DNA of 64,000 nt from Hofstenia miamia (GCA_004352715.1 SCFE01000117.1:371135-435134); one strand, 5' to 3'; shown: positions 23,101-32,810, counted from the stretch's first letter. Notes: a model not told the origin generated them from the letters alone. Program-made: numbers and translations.

Positions 23101-26044
23101 TAAAAATTTGCCCAAACAAGTTTGACGCGATTGTCAAACGAATGCAGACGTTGCCAGTGCAATACTGCATGGCTCCAAGTCTCAACATAAACTGTTCAGG
23201 AAGGCATTAAAAGTTTTTGTTATTATTTCAATATTAATTTGTATTGTATTTCCTATACTAGTTTTACAGCTACTTTAACCTCTACTTTTTTATTACAAAT
23301 AATGCGAATAATTAAAATAGTTTATGCAATGTATAAAGTTATTGATATTCATAATTATTAAACGGCAGATTTAGTAGACTTTCCAAATAGAAACACAAAA
23401 CAACTAGTCTAGCTTTTCACCACCACTGATGAAATCTTAAATTTAAATCTTCATCTGAAAAGTTTTTGAATAGTTCTAAAGCTGAGCACACTGTGTATTT
23501 TTTCACTGAACTGTTTCTTTATTTGAATTCGTAAATTTCCCTGAATTGAGTGAACGCAGATGTAGAATATTTGTCTCTATATTACTTAGGTAGGGGGGTT
23601 GTAACCCAATGATATTTTTACATTCAAACACATGGGTGACTAAAATCTCAGATGCATAAGATATTTTGAAAAAATTTTTCACAGGGAAATTTTTTGCGAA
23701 ATGTTTTTTTAAATGGGTTAATTTTTAATGAAAGCTTTTACATTATGCGCGCATTATTGTAGTTACAGCAAATTTTACATAATATGTTTTATTAATCTAA
23801 TATATTGAAATTTTCCGAAACTGTTATCTTAAATTGCATAATTTTTATAGATCCATTGGTTGGACCGCAAGATTCACAAATGGCAGCTCAGCTTCTTCAA
23901 TATCAGGAAGGCCAACTATTAAATCAGGCGGCAATGGCATCACTTTTGGGGCCTTCAACTATCCGTGCTAATCCTGCGGCAATCCCCCGTCTTCCACTAG
24001 GAGCTCAAGGAATGATTCCAGGTCTCCAAGGTCATCACAACCTTCTTGGTGTACAAACTTCTTCCTTATTTCAAGACACAAGTGGCCTTTTCTACAGTAC
24101 TGGGTTTGACCCTAACAATTATGCAGCTGCTATGGCCGCTCTAAACCCTACGACATCTCTTCAGATAACGGCTGGTGCAGACTACCAAGCTGATCCTACA
24201 TTAGGTATTTTAACTTACTATGCTTTCAATTGTTCTCCTAAAACAAAATAGTTAACAATTTAGAATCATAAATCAATTTCAGCAGCACTTTTACATTTGT
24301 AAGAGAGATGATTAATCATTGATAGTGCTTTACTTTCCTTCCATTTAGTTGGATAAATTTTAATCTCTCAAAGACGAATGCTAATTTCAGCGACAAGACC
24401 AAATGTAAATTGGATGATTTAATATTCCAAAAACTTTTATTAAAATTCATGGCCATATTTTGCAGCTTCAACGCATACTTCCAATTTAACACTTATTTAT
24501 GGAATCTGGCGTTTTAAACCCTATTTTACCTGGGCTTTTTTGTAGCAGTTATTTCTGAGGGAAGCCGATTTACCCCCCTCCCCCCTCCTCCCTAAGATCT
24601 CGAAAACGGTACATCCAATCAACACCAAATTTGGTGTGAAGATACTTTGGGATATCATGAATGTTTTTCATAACCATTTTGCGATATGATAATTAGTATG
24701 CAAATTATGCGCATATTAATTAGATTTTGTATCAAATTTTCTTAATTTCTTATTATTCACACAAAATATTAGAAATATTAATAAATAAGAATTAAGAGGA
24801 GGGATATTAATGCAAATAAACATTAAAAATATTTAATTATAACTTTGCATTGAAAATGATGCATTGGTTTCAACGTATAGCCTTAACATAAAATATTGTT
24901 ATTTTCAAAACTCAAGAAATGTCAGTTTTTCATGGGCTTTTTTAAAAATTACTATAACTTTGTAACCCTTGACCTTATCTACATAATTTTTGGGTCAAGA
25001 GTTGCAGAACAAGTTCAAGAGAAAAGTCATTGAAGGATAATTATTTAAAAAACGGTCTCTGATTTAAGTCTAAAAATATGGAGGGGGTCAAATCGCCGCC
25101 CCCTCATGTAAAATAAGGTTAAACCTCAAAGTTACTATTCTTATACATATACGTAATTAACCCAAAGCATGAATATATTTTTAATAAATTGTTGAAAATT
25201 TGTCCTTGTTGACAAGCATGAAAATGAAACTGCAGAGTTCTGTTATAAAAATAGGAAGAGTAGAGAATAATCGAAAAATATTATTTTTTCAACTAATGCT
25301 TTTATTTCAAACGAAGTTGTTTTCTTTTCACGATTTATAACAAACTTATGGCAGTTTCACTATTCGAGGTATTTTTTTTAATTTTGCTTTTGTAGGATAA
25401 ATATTGGTAGAATTGGTACATTCGTGGTCATTGTGGCGTTTTTGGAAGCCTTTATTGTGCTGTTAACACTAATCTCGTACATGCACTTGCTTGAAAATAA
25501 CCCGTGAATGGAATTTAGTATATTTAGGTCTTATGCAACCGAAGTTAAACAACCATGTATAACCGCTCATTGTCGAAGGTTGCTTATCCGTGTGTTGTGC
25601 AGTAGAAATAATCTTCAATACCTCGTTAACATACGTGCAGTAGTAGTCTAGATTGATAGTAACAATAAAATAATATTAAAGCCGATATCTTAACACAAGT
25701 TCATTTTGAAAGCTAAAACACCTTCTATCGTATACTTCAATCACAATTTAGCAAATGATCCGATTGGATGCATACCACTCCATTTTAACGCATGTTATTT
25801 ATATGTTAAGATCAATTTCTACCTGATATTTCGTTTTCATTGTGACTTGTGCTTACTATCGTCTGATCACAGCACACTAAACTTAACTCAATGACCACAC
25901 TAACAAAATTTGTGTAATTTGGGGGTCTCAGGGCAAGTGTTAAACAAACATACGCTAGTTTAACTGAGATTTTCTCTAGGAGCTCTTAAGAACAAAAGAA
26001 TTCAAAACGTGCGCGATTGCAACCCTTATGTTCGGCCAGGTTAG
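4872..26044 (+). CDS. how/qki: STAR-family KH RNA-binding protein, held out wings/quaking ortholog (8 coding exons)
   Basis: RNA-binding regulator of splicing, mRNA stability and translation that recognises ACUAAY-type sites. Exons: 4872-5154, 9670-9797, 9843-9959, 18206-18349, 21366-21450, 21604-21633, 23851-24204, 25980-26044; all introns are GT...AG and phases agree, giving 1206 nt and 401 aa. Seen: QUA1 dimerisation region about residues 64-100 ([13 protein letters not shown], then HVERLLEDE); KH domain about 105-210 with [12 protein letters not shown] at 138-149 and [11 protein letters not shown]2 about 219-248 ending LNGTYRE; an Ala/Leu/Gln-rich tail; C-terminal NPYVRPG resembling the HPYQR tail of the long nuclear isoforms of HOW/QKI. 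The length is close to that of HOW long isoforms, from memory of the family. Odd: GPQG where QKI/HOW have GPRG, and QLMGLA where relatives have QLMELA. Family assignment is very sure; exact exon ends come from splice consensus and frame. Confidence 0.93.
5155..6893. other. how/qki intron 1, unique part
   Basis: AT-rich intron sequence. I see no exon, transposon terminus or structured repeat. The rest of intron 1 (to 9669) is the single-N duplication plus about 280 nt before exon 2. Confidence 0.6.
6894..9385. repeat. Second tandem duplication joined by one N (position 8141), inside how/qki intron 1
   Basis: 6894-8140 and 8142-9385 match almost base for base; visible differences include the length of an AAT microsatellite (near 7558 and 8806) and single substitutions such as aaggg/aagga near 7440 and 8690. 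The small ORFs at 7925-8140 and 9170-9385 are copies of each other and not genes. Confidence 0.85.
9670..9797 (+). CDS. how/qki: how/qki coding exon 2 (QUA1 end, start of KH)
   Basis: 128 nt after acceptor TACATTTAG. The first two bases complete the split Glu codon; the frame then reads [20 protein letters not shown] and [12 protein letters not shown], matching the family pattern before the KH core. The donor AAT|GTAATT leaves phase 0. Reading on gives a TAG stop within eight codons, so this intron must be removed to make the KH domain. Confidence 0.9.
9843..9959 (+). CDS. how/qki: how/qki coding exon 3 (KH core with GxxG loop)
   Basis: 117 nt, phase 0 on both sides, after acceptor GTTTTTAG. 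Encodes [12 protein letters not shown] (residues 138-149), the KH helix region [18 protein letters not shown], and EGSMRDRKK. The GxxG loop contacts the RNA backbone in KH domains. Two positions differ from QKI/HOW/GLD-1 as I know them: GPQG rather than GPRG, and RGEGS rather than RGKGS. Sam68-type STAR proteins do have GPQG. Confidence 0.93.
11106..11850 (+). pseudogene. Merlin transposase relic
   Basis: The best-preserved segment (11106-11304) holds [11 protein letters not shown] and the first catalytic Asp motif VQIDEC, followed by a TAA where the family continues with a tryptophan-containing strand; [13 protein letters not shown] follows after the stop. The C-terminal part ([13 protein letters not shown]..., VEGLWSKLK) provides the last acidic catalytic position. 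A perfect 210-bp tandem duplication lies within it. It cannot encode an active enzyme. Confidence 0.75.
11211..11630 (+). repeat. Perfect 210-bp tandem duplication inside the Merlin relic
   Basis: 11211-11420 and 11421-11630 appear identical by eye over their full length with no N between them. Each copy contains the VQIDEC-coding segment. It is either a very recent duplication or an assembly error. Confidence 0.85.
12217..12572. mobile_element. hAT-type nonautonomous element (356 bp) with 8-bp target duplication
   Basis: Flanked by CACTGCCT (12209-12216) and CACTGCCC (12573-12580), an 8-bp duplication with one mismatch. The ends are inverted: TAGAGTGAC near the left, GTCACTCTCTA at the right, each followed inward by GTACCCGA / ACCCGACCCG-type motifs. 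8-bp duplications and TAGAG-like termini are hAT traits. No coding capacity. It sits only about 80 bp from the Merlin relic. Confidence 0.7.
12581..18205. other. how/qki intron 3, distal part
   Basis: AT-rich sequence without a recognisable gene. The stretches at 13560-13640 and 14110-14280 are less AT-biased and might be conserved regulatory DNA, but nothing in them is diagnostic. About 14660-14780 is one copy of a dispersed repeat that recurs near 57095-57230. Confidence 0.5.
18206..18349 (+). CDS. how/qki: how/qki coding exon 4 (KH C-terminal half)
   Basis: 144 nt, phase 0 on both sides; acceptor GAGTTTTTAG, donor AAG|GTAGGT. Encodes [20 protein letters not shown], then an [11 protein letters not shown] segment and [11 protein letters not shown] (residues 177-224), the extended STAR KH region leading into QUA2. 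The intron before it is over 8 kb and holds the Merlin and hAT-type elements. Confidence 0.93.
18350..21365. other. how/qki intron 4
   Basis: No exon or transposon identified. Contains a short (TA)n tract near 18593 and an exact Tn5 mosaic-end sequence at 18926-18944. Confidence 0.5.
18926..18944 (+). other. Tn5/Nextera mosaic-end sequence (library artefact)
   Basis: AGATGTGTATAAGAGACAG is an exact 19-bp match to the Tn5 transposase mosaic end used in tagmentation libraries. A chance match of this length is very unlikely, and a second copy exists at 62209-62227. It marks adapter left in the assembly, so sequence on the two sides may not be truly adjacent. Confidence 0.93.
21366..21450 (+). 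CDS. how/qki: how/qki coding exon 5 (QUA2)
   Basis: 85 nt; acceptor GGTAATTTAG, donor AAAC|GTGAGT, ending in phase 1. Encodes [20 protein letters not shown] then [11 protein letters not shown]2 helps read the 5' part of the RNA site; the K/R..Q positions are kept. The Glu of the usual QLMELA motif is Gly here. Confidence 0.93.
21534..21563 (+). promoter_or_regulatory. Two TGCATG (Rbfox-type) motifs before the microexon
   Basis: TGCATG at 21534-21539 and 21558-21563, both inside the 153-nt intron before the 30-nt exon. Rbfox proteins bind (U)GCAUG and control alternative exons in animals. Confidence 0.4.
21604..21633 (+). CDS. how/qki: how/qki coding exon 6, 30-nt cassette microexon
   Basis: Lies between TTTGTGCAG and GTATGT, both strong splice signals. 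It is GC-richer than its surroundings and adds [10 protein letters not shown] after QUA2. Entry and exit are both phase 1 and the length is a multiple of three, so inclusion or skipping keeps the frame. Two TGCATG motifs sit 41-70 nt upstream of its first base. Inclusion in mature mRNA is inferred. Confidence 0.75.
   Translation, partial: HLKRTLLRP
21955..22001 (+). CDS. Possible alternative terminal exon of how/qki with its own poly(A) signal
   Basis: Acceptor TTTTCAACAG precedes 47 nt that continue the phase-1 frame left by exon 5 or exon 6 and read [15 protein letters not shown] then TAG at 21999-22001. AATAAA follows at 22052-22057. Use of this exon would replace the Ala/Gln-rich and NPYVR tail with a short acidic-hydrophobic one, much as QKI isoforms differ only in their C-termini. 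A donor-like GTAAGC at 21984 would instead break the frame into exon 7. Inference only. Confidence 0.35.
23851..24204 (+). CDS. how/qki: how/qki coding exon 7 (Ala/Leu/Gln-rich C-terminal region)
   Basis: 354 nt; acceptor TTTTTATAG, donor TTAG|GTATTT, phase 1 at both ends. Encodes about 118 residues (263-380) of low-complexity sequence rich in Ala, Leu, Gln, Gly and Pro (for example [20 protein letters not shown] and [10 protein letters not shown]), the equivalent of the variable Ala/Pro-rich tail of HOW and QKI. The open frame continues past the donor to a stop at 24251, but those codons do not resemble the family. Confidence 0.88.
24510..25130. mobile_element. Possible nonautonomous DNA transposon with imperfect inverted termini (how/qki intron 7)
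   Basis: The left side reads TTTAAACCCTATTTTACCTG and later GCCGATTTACCCCCCTCC; the reverse complement of the right side reads GTTTAACCTTATTTTACATG and later GGCGATTTGACCCCCTCC. The two ends match in order with a 30-nt insertion difference. No clear target duplication and no coding potential. Confidence 0.4.
25899..25918 (+). promoter_or_regulatory. Candidate quaking response element upstream of how/qki exon 8
   Basis: ACTAAC (25899-25904), a 10-nt spacer, then TAAT (25915-25918) fits the known ACUAAY-N1-20-UAAY site bound by STAR proteins of this very family, and lies about 62-81 nt before the exon 8 acceptor. The core also resembles a branch point (CACTAAC). Autoregulation is inferred. Confidence 0.35.
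25980..26044 (+). CDS. how/qki: how/qki coding exon 8 (C-terminal tail, stop)
   Basis: After acceptor TTTTCTCTAG the phase-1 frame reads [20 protein letters not shown] then Gly and TAG. This parallels the long HOW/QKI-5 tail (G-A-x-K basic stretch, then xPYxR), which carries nuclear localisation in those proteins. The bases G|GTTAGA overlapping the stop could also serve as a weak donor in phase 1, allowing another tail. Exon assignment is good; the stop is the simplest reading. Confidence 0.8.
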
Positions 26045-26639
26045 ATATTTTCGATTTTGCGAGGTTGAACACTTGACCTGGGAACATGCATGCATAATCG
26101 CGCTAACCTTTTGTTTGTTTTCCCCTAATGTGTGTGGAGATATGTGAATACGGTCTTGTTTGTTCCCAGGTGAGTGATGTTATAACGGCATTCAAAAAGC
26201 ACGTTCGCTCAATGGGCCTTTTGTCAACCACTTTTTTTTATAAAAAGAGCTCTTCAGCAGTATCTTTGAAAGCAATATTTCCTCAAAGGATTTTCTTCAT
26301 TCCAAAATCAATCTGTTCCTGAAGTTTAGCCGTACTTACTTTGCGAATGCCCTAACTTTGTCTTCTGTTTGAATCTTTCTAGGAAAAAGTTTGCATGTCT
26401 TACTAAACAATAACATTTCATTTTAGATCTTACTAACTCTTTACATAGCAAATCATGCTTCCCTATAGTTCAGTAGATTTCTATCTTAGACATTTAGCAA
26501 TTCTTGCTAAATGATCATTAATTATATATATATATATATANNNNNNNNNNNNNNNNNNNNNNNNNNNNNNNNNNNNNNNNNNNNNNNNNNNNNNNNNNNN
26601 NNNNNNNNNNNNNNNNNNNNNNNNNNNNNNNNATGATCA

Positions 26640-26672
<33 letters not shown>

Positions 26673-28681
26673 GGCATGCTTTGTTATGCGTATGTTAGGA
26701 TTTTAAACCAGTGCACGTGATTGCCACTAATCGTGGTGCAGCATTTACCTTCTCATCGCTAATGTGCAGTTACTTTTAGAAACTTCAAATTGAGTGCAAA
26801 AAGGGATTGTATAATAAATTAAAATCGGCTTGCCAGATTTTAAACCTTCTTGCCACCACTTTGATAAGAACGTTGCTTAGTGGACACTTGTAAATATATG
26901 TATAGATGTGTACTCCATCCAAAGCTATGCCTCATGTGTTGATCTTATTTTATTTGTTACTTTTTGCTTTACCAGTGCCTTTTATGTGCGCATGTGTTTT
27001 CTATAGTTAGCGACACTTTCACAATGTGCACGAGAGTTTTGTAATAAGTGTATTTTTTATTTCAAATTTATTATGTACAAGTTTATATTCAATGAAATTT
27101 GGAATTTATTAAGAATTTAAATATATTGTAATTTTTGTCCAACATTTAATAAATATTCAGAAAGTAATGTAAATATCTATCTATCTATCTATATCTATCT
27201 ATCCATAGACTTTGTACATAATACGTGTATTATAATTTTAGCCTGTGCAGAAATTTAGTTTACCAGGTCAATTTTTTAAATACAAATGAAATCATAAATT
27301 ATTTCATTCAAGGATAAATTTTGAACACTTTGAAACGCGACAATAGGTCAAAATCACCCCTTAGCCTTTGCTTCATTATTCACTCAGAATTTGTATCTGT
27401 TTTTTTCTTTAATGAATTAAGTTACACATCATGTTTGTCTGTTTCCTTGAAGATTTTTCAAAAAAGTAGCTAATATCTGTTTATATATTTAAATATTTTA
27501 TGCCAAAAAATTGTGTATTAATAAAGGCCATCTACAAGTTAAGCAAGATTAGATGAATACAAAAAATATGCCTTCATTCATCAGGAATAGATTTGTAACA
27601 GATATTGGTGTCGATCATTAATATGAAATATATTCAATTTGTTGATGTTATATACAAAGGTGTAAATGGTCTCGGTTATTTAAGTTCTTCTATTTTTAGT
27701 AAGGTTGGGTGTCCGTTTTTTCTTATTTAATTTTCCAAAATTTCCCGATTTAGGCTAATCATTAACTTCAATTTGTATAAGTGACTTACAAGAATGCTTA
27801 GTTAACAAACTTAATCTATGATAATCAAGAATCCAATGCAGGTTTTAAACGAGAAAATTCTACGTCCAATTAAAATAATAAACAAAATTCAACTGACTGA
27901 AAATATGATTTTTCTTCATTATTTATACTAATTAGTGCAAACCCCCTTCTTTGCAAAATTTGAAATACTTTTACAGGGCCAAATCATTTTTTCACATTCA
28001 CAAAGAATTTTTTCCAAGCGCATTATGAAATTTATAAATAGCGAGGCATGGACGTGTGTATTGGGGAACATCCTTGAATGCAATCTTGAAAATTTTTATT
28101 AAAGCCTATTGCCATGTTTGAAGTCGTTGAAAATATTATTTTTCTTTGAAAATTCAAAATTTTTGAAAAAGGTTTAAATTCCCTCAACACCAAGCGTTCA
28201 CGTAATTATATCGAGCCAGTGGAGGCAACAAAGAACTTTAACTGATTCTTGCTATGTCCTTTGATCTCCCAAACCATTAAGGCGTGCCGAACACAAAGCC
28301 AGAGGTCGGGGATTAGGAGCAAAAAGGAAAGAGGGACCCGCTCTTTCACAAGGTGCTTTCAGATTGATGATATTAGTTATTGAGATAGAAACATTTAATA
28401 AAATTGCTTCAAGAGTCCCTGGGGTGTTTAAGGTTAATAACTAGACTAATCACAGATACCAATAACTAAACAACATTAAAAAATAAGATTCTTTTGAAAC
28501 TTCGGAATTTGAATGAATATATAATATGGTGTTTGGGAACTTGTAAACAAGCCGAACACAAACGAGACCAGCCGAGCTTGAGCACTGCATCGGATATACA
28601 ACGAGCCCAAAACGAGCAATCAAATTTTTAGTTATACTTGTTAATTTGATTATGTAGATTTCTTTTATTTTTTAATTCAAT
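26045..28681. other. Sequence after the how/qki stop: probable 3' UTR, then intergenic
   Basis: The 3' end of the gene should lie here; AATAAA-containing sites occur at several places (for example near 27146 and 27515), so the real end cannot be chosen. Contains a (TA)n tract split by a gap, an (ATCT)n microsatellite at about 27176-27205, and a less AT-rich stretch at 28200-28370 without a recognisable product. Confidence 0.5.
26541..26632. other. Assembly gap (92 N) inside a (TA)n tract
   Basis: The sequence ATGATCATTAATTATATATA stands immediately before the gap (from 26511) and immediately after it (from 26633), so both flanks seem to be the same locus read twice. Confidence 0.95.
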
Positions 28682-30157
28682 ATGCCTTATAGTCTTATTT
28701 TAACATGTTTATTTACTAGTCGAAAGAGTTATGTAAAAAATTCTGAGAGCGAAATATTTTTTAAAAATTGTCGATCTAAACGNNNNNNNNNNNNNNNNNN
28801 NNNNNNNNNNNNNNNNNNNNNNNNNNNNNNNNNNNNNNNNNNNNNNNNNNNNNNNNNNNNNNNNNNNNNNNNNNNNNNNNNNNNNNNNNNNNNNNNNNNN
28901 NNNNNNNNNNNNNNNNNNNNNNNNNNNNNNNNNNNNNNNNNNNNNNNNNNNNNNNNNNNNNNNNNNNNNNNNNNNNNNNNNNNNNNNNNNNNNNNNNNNN
29001 NNNNNNNNNNNNNNNNNNNNNNNNNNNNNNNNNNNNNNNNNNNNNNNNNNNNNNNNNNNNNNNNNNNNNNNNNNNNNNNNNNNNNNNNNNNNNNNNNNNN
29101 NNNNNNNNNNNNNNNNNNNNNNNNNNNNNNNNNNNNNNNNNNNNNNNNNNNNNNNNNNNNNNNNNNNNNNNNNNNNNNNNNNNNNNNNNNNNNNNNNNNN
29201 NNNNNNNNNNNNNNNNNNNNNNNNNNNNNNNNNNNNNNNNNNNNNNNNNNNNNNNNNNNNNNNNNNNNNNNNNNNNNNNNNNNNNNNNNNNNNNNNNNNN
29301 NNNNNNNNNNNNNNNNNNNNNNNNNNNNNNNNNNNNNNNNNNNNNNNNNNNNNNNNNNNNNNNNNNNNNNNNNNNNNNNNNNNNNNNNNNNNNNNNNNNN
29401 NNNNNNNNNNNNNNNNNNNNNNNNNNNNNNNNNNNNNNNNNNNNNNNNNNNNNNNNNNNNNNNNNNNNNNNNNNNNNNNNNNNNNNNNNNNNNNNNNNNN
29501 NNNNNNNNNNNNNNNNNNNNNNNNNNNNNNNNNNNNNNNNNNNNNNNNNNNNNNNNNNNNNNNNNNNNNNNNNNNNNNNNNNNNNNNNNNNNNNNNNNNN
29601 NNNNNNNNNNNNNNNNNNNNNNNNNNNNNNNNNNNNNNNNNNNNNNNNNNNNNNNNNNNNNNNNNNNNNNNNNNNNNNNNNNNNNNNNNNNNNNNNNNNN
29701 NNNNNNNNNNNNNNNNNNNNNNNNNNNNNNNNNNNNNNNNNNNNNNNNNNNNNNNNNNNNNNNNNNNNNNNNNNNNNNNNNNATAAAAATATCATGAGTC
29801 AATCCTTTATTAATACTGCAATTTATAACTGGAATATATTGCCAAAAGAAATGAAAATAATTGACAACCTTAAAAAATTCAAAAAAGAATTAAAATTATT
29901 ATTTCTCAAACAAAAGTTTATATCAGGTAGATCATGGATAGGATTTAAATTTTATAATAACGATTATACAATAAATCGAAATTAGTAAGCTATCCGTAGT
30001 CAGTGTATTTTTTAGTCAGTGTTGTGTTATTTATTTCATTTTTTTATTATTCATTTTTTTGTACGTAGTAGTTAATGACGCTATTCATTTGAAATATCAG
30101 TAAAATATTGTAAAAAAATTCAAATGAATATAGATTATCTTATCTTATCTTATCTTT
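28682..30157 (+). mobile_element. LINE (CR1/L2/jockey-like) 3' end, plus strand, interrupted by a gap
   Basis: After the gap, 29794-29982 encodes the end of a non-LTR reverse transcriptase ORF2: SFINTAIYNWNILPKEMK, the typical F...A...WN.LP element, then RSWIGFKFYNNDYTINRN and a stop. About 150 nt of 3' UTR follow and end in a (TTATC)n tract at about 30132-30157. The same C-terminal tail and tract recur in other copies in this window. Confidence 0.75.
28783..29782. other. Assembly gap (exactly 1000 N)
   Basis: A round 1000 N suggests a default gap size. It interrupts a plus-strand LINE relic. Long translations crossing it are meaningless. Confidence 0.97.
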
Positions 30158-30819
30158 GTTTGTAGTGTCTTTTCTTTCTTGACCTTCATGATCATTACAA
30201 TTTTCCTGTTGCGGATATTTAAACATCTTTTGTAAAGGTTATTCCCTGATATATTTAACTTATATTTTCAATTTGATTTATTTTATATTTTATGAGTTTA
30301 AGATCTTTTCTATATTATTACTACAACCCATTTGATAAGAATATTCAATTTGAAATATTCCACTATTATTGAATCCCATTTCTATAATGGAAAAATAAAA
30401 TATTTTTTTCCAAAGAATTTTTGATAAAAAATCTATCTTTAAAATAGTTGTGACTATATTCTTTATTTTTATATCTGTCACGCTTTCTTTTGCAAAGATC
30501 ATTAAGTATTGAGAAATAATCTCTTCCATTACAACTTTAATGTATAAACTAAATTCAATGTTATCTTCATAATACACCAGAACTTTCTTAATACTGTGAG
30601 CTGTTGTACATATTGTCCGCAATTACTGTAGATGATTGGGGAGGGGAGATCCCTAAAGTAATAAAATGTTAGAAGAAAAAAGAAATGTCTATATTTAGAG
30701 TTCATTTGTAAAATATAAAATACTGTTTACAACTATAAATAACGTCAAAAAACTACAAGAGTACAAAAACAAATACAAACGCACACAAATTAATATTTAC
30801 AAAGACAATTATAACTAAT

Positions 30820-31132
30820 GGCCTGGATTATGGCGAATTTATATGCAGTCAATTGAATAGTCAGTACTATAAAATTTAAACCTCGCCATTTGTATTAAAG
30901 TCTTTCCTTTGTATAACTATGGAAGTGTATATTTATTCTGTCTTTGAATACTTATTTTATTGATTTGTTTTATAGATTTGGGTATATTATTCCATGTATT
31001 TATTGATGTATTGAGAAATGAATTTTTCATTATTTTCTTGTTATATTTAAGAGGTTTATTTTTTAGTGTTCTTAAATTTTTGTTTAAACGATATTTTGGA
31101 GGATAAAACATTAGATTTGTTATAGGGAGCAA
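30820..31132 (-). mobile_element. LINE ORF2 C-terminal fragment, minus strand
   Basis: The minus strand encodes KIMKNSFLNTSINTWNNIPK, the same F...S...WN.[IL]PK motif, and after a frameshift a copy of the W-x-G-FKFY tail near 30860-30890. It is related to the copies at 29794, 33533 and 36150 and is a decayed fragment. Confidence 0.65.
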
Positions 31133-31352
31133 TATTATTAAATATTTTAAAGAAAGTAGTTAACACATTTTTATAAATTATAACAACATCAACATATATT
31201 TAAGTTCTCATGTACATATACATGTATTAAGTTTACAAACTTATTAAGAACATAAATAATTCAACTTTTTTCATATGAGCTTAGTTATGTCAGTAAATGT
31301 TTGTTTCTTGGTTACGTTTACAAATTACATATAATTTAAAAAATATTTTTAC

Positions 31353-31990
31353 TTATTGTTCTTGAGTTGCACATCTTATTCTATAATTAGTCAGATAATT
31401 GATATTTTGTTGTGTAATCATGTTTTTCAACTTCTTCTTAAATATTGTAAAATTTTTTTCACTTCTTGTACTGTAATCCAGTTTGTTCCATAGTGATATT
31501 GAATAATTTAGGAATCCGTTCTTCATTACTTTTCTATTATACTTAGTTTTACCAAATGTAATTGTTCTTTGATTTAAATGATTAGAAATGTTCGATTTTC
31601 TTTTCCAAAATATCGATAAACATCTAATATTTTGAAGAGCTTCTAATGATCTTAGATGATATTTACACATTATTTCTTTTTTATTTTTGTTGCTAATTAT
31701 GTTTATTCCCCATTTAAATACTTTCTCTAATTTCGATTTTGCCTTTTTATTTAAGTTCGTTAATAAACAAGATGAGTACAAGAAATGGGATAAAACAAGT
31801 GATTTAGAAATGTTTTTATTTTTTTTATTTCTTCATTCTTGTTATGTAAATAATTAACTGCTATTTTTATAGCCCAATTTATTTGTAAATTGATTTTATT
31901 CAAAAGTTGTTGATTTATGTCAGTATATAGTATGTTTCCATAATTAAAGTGACTTAGTATTAATGTGTGAATTAATTGAATCTTTGCTTC
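31353..31990 (-). mobile_element. LINE ORF2 thumb and C-terminal fragment, minus strand
   Basis: Reading leftward from 31990, the minus strand shows LSHFNYGNILYTDINQQLL, a typical region after the RT palm, then KVFKWGINIIS..., then KNGFLNYSISLWNKLDYS. Stops and frameshifts occur near 31790. Same broad CR1/L2/jockey-like group as its neighbours but a different subfamily at the C-terminus. Confidence 0.65.
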
Positions 31991-32810
31991 GGTTGGAAGT
32001 TGTTGCCCAATATGTGCCAGTATTACAAGAATGGTCTAAATTATAAACAAAAACTCCGAAACCTAATTTTTTAAAGCATTTCTAGAAAAGATTCCCTTAA
32101 AGGTATTTGCATTCTCTGTAGGTGAATTTGATTCACCCTTAAAATTTATTACTGTTATAAATTTCAAAATACCATAATTTGAAAGGGGATTACTGAAAAA
32201 GGAAATAAAATTTAAACTTACTACTTCTTTTTACTCGCATTACTTTCCATTTTGACAATGGATGTTCAATTTTCATAACATTTACTTTAAGTGCATTTAT
32301 GCATCGCACTGCCTTGCTAATAAACCACACGCTAATTAATCGACCTCAGATGTCACTGCCACACTCTACCTAATTCAATATTTAAGGAACTTTTCTACAT
32401 TAACCATGTTGTGTAAATTATTTTATATTTGTTTGCAAACGCCCAGGCTAAGAAAAAATTACAATTGCCCTAACTTCCAAATAATGTTCACTTCCAAAAT
32501 TTATCTATTTGCCGTTATTTATCTCATGGCTACCTTTAACACCATTGAAACTAATTTACTTTTGCCATCGCCTTTCTATCTTCATGTTTATAATTGTTCT
32601 ATTCACAGTAAAAGTAGTGGATTCTTTATTTCAATCAATCACATTTTTTGTACATTATCAGTGTGTATATGCTGTGGCATTCTTTTCAGAGGGTTAATGT
32701 ATTCCTTCCTGACAAAACAGTTGTGTATTGAATTCTTGACTCCACTCATCTCAAATGTAAATGAACTTATTCCTTCATATTATGAGCTACATGAGATTAA
32801 GGTATCATGG

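Noticed and set aside
24478-24535. Possible how/qki exon after TTTTGCAG near 24474
   Set aside because: The phase-1 frame reads without similarity to the family tail, while 25980-26044 matches the GA-basic-xPYxR pattern.
27176-27205. (ATCT)n array
   Set aside because: An ordinary microsatellite with no spacer structure; not a CRISPR or satellite.
28200-28370. Less AT-rich stretch that might be an exon
   Set aside because: No frame with convincing splice sites or motif; partly similar in words to 59330 (AAAGCCAGAGGTCG) but too short to claim homology.
28682-29802. Long translations of 339-371 codons on both strands
   Set aside because: They are runs of N across a 1000-N gap; only about 30 codons at the edges are real sequence.
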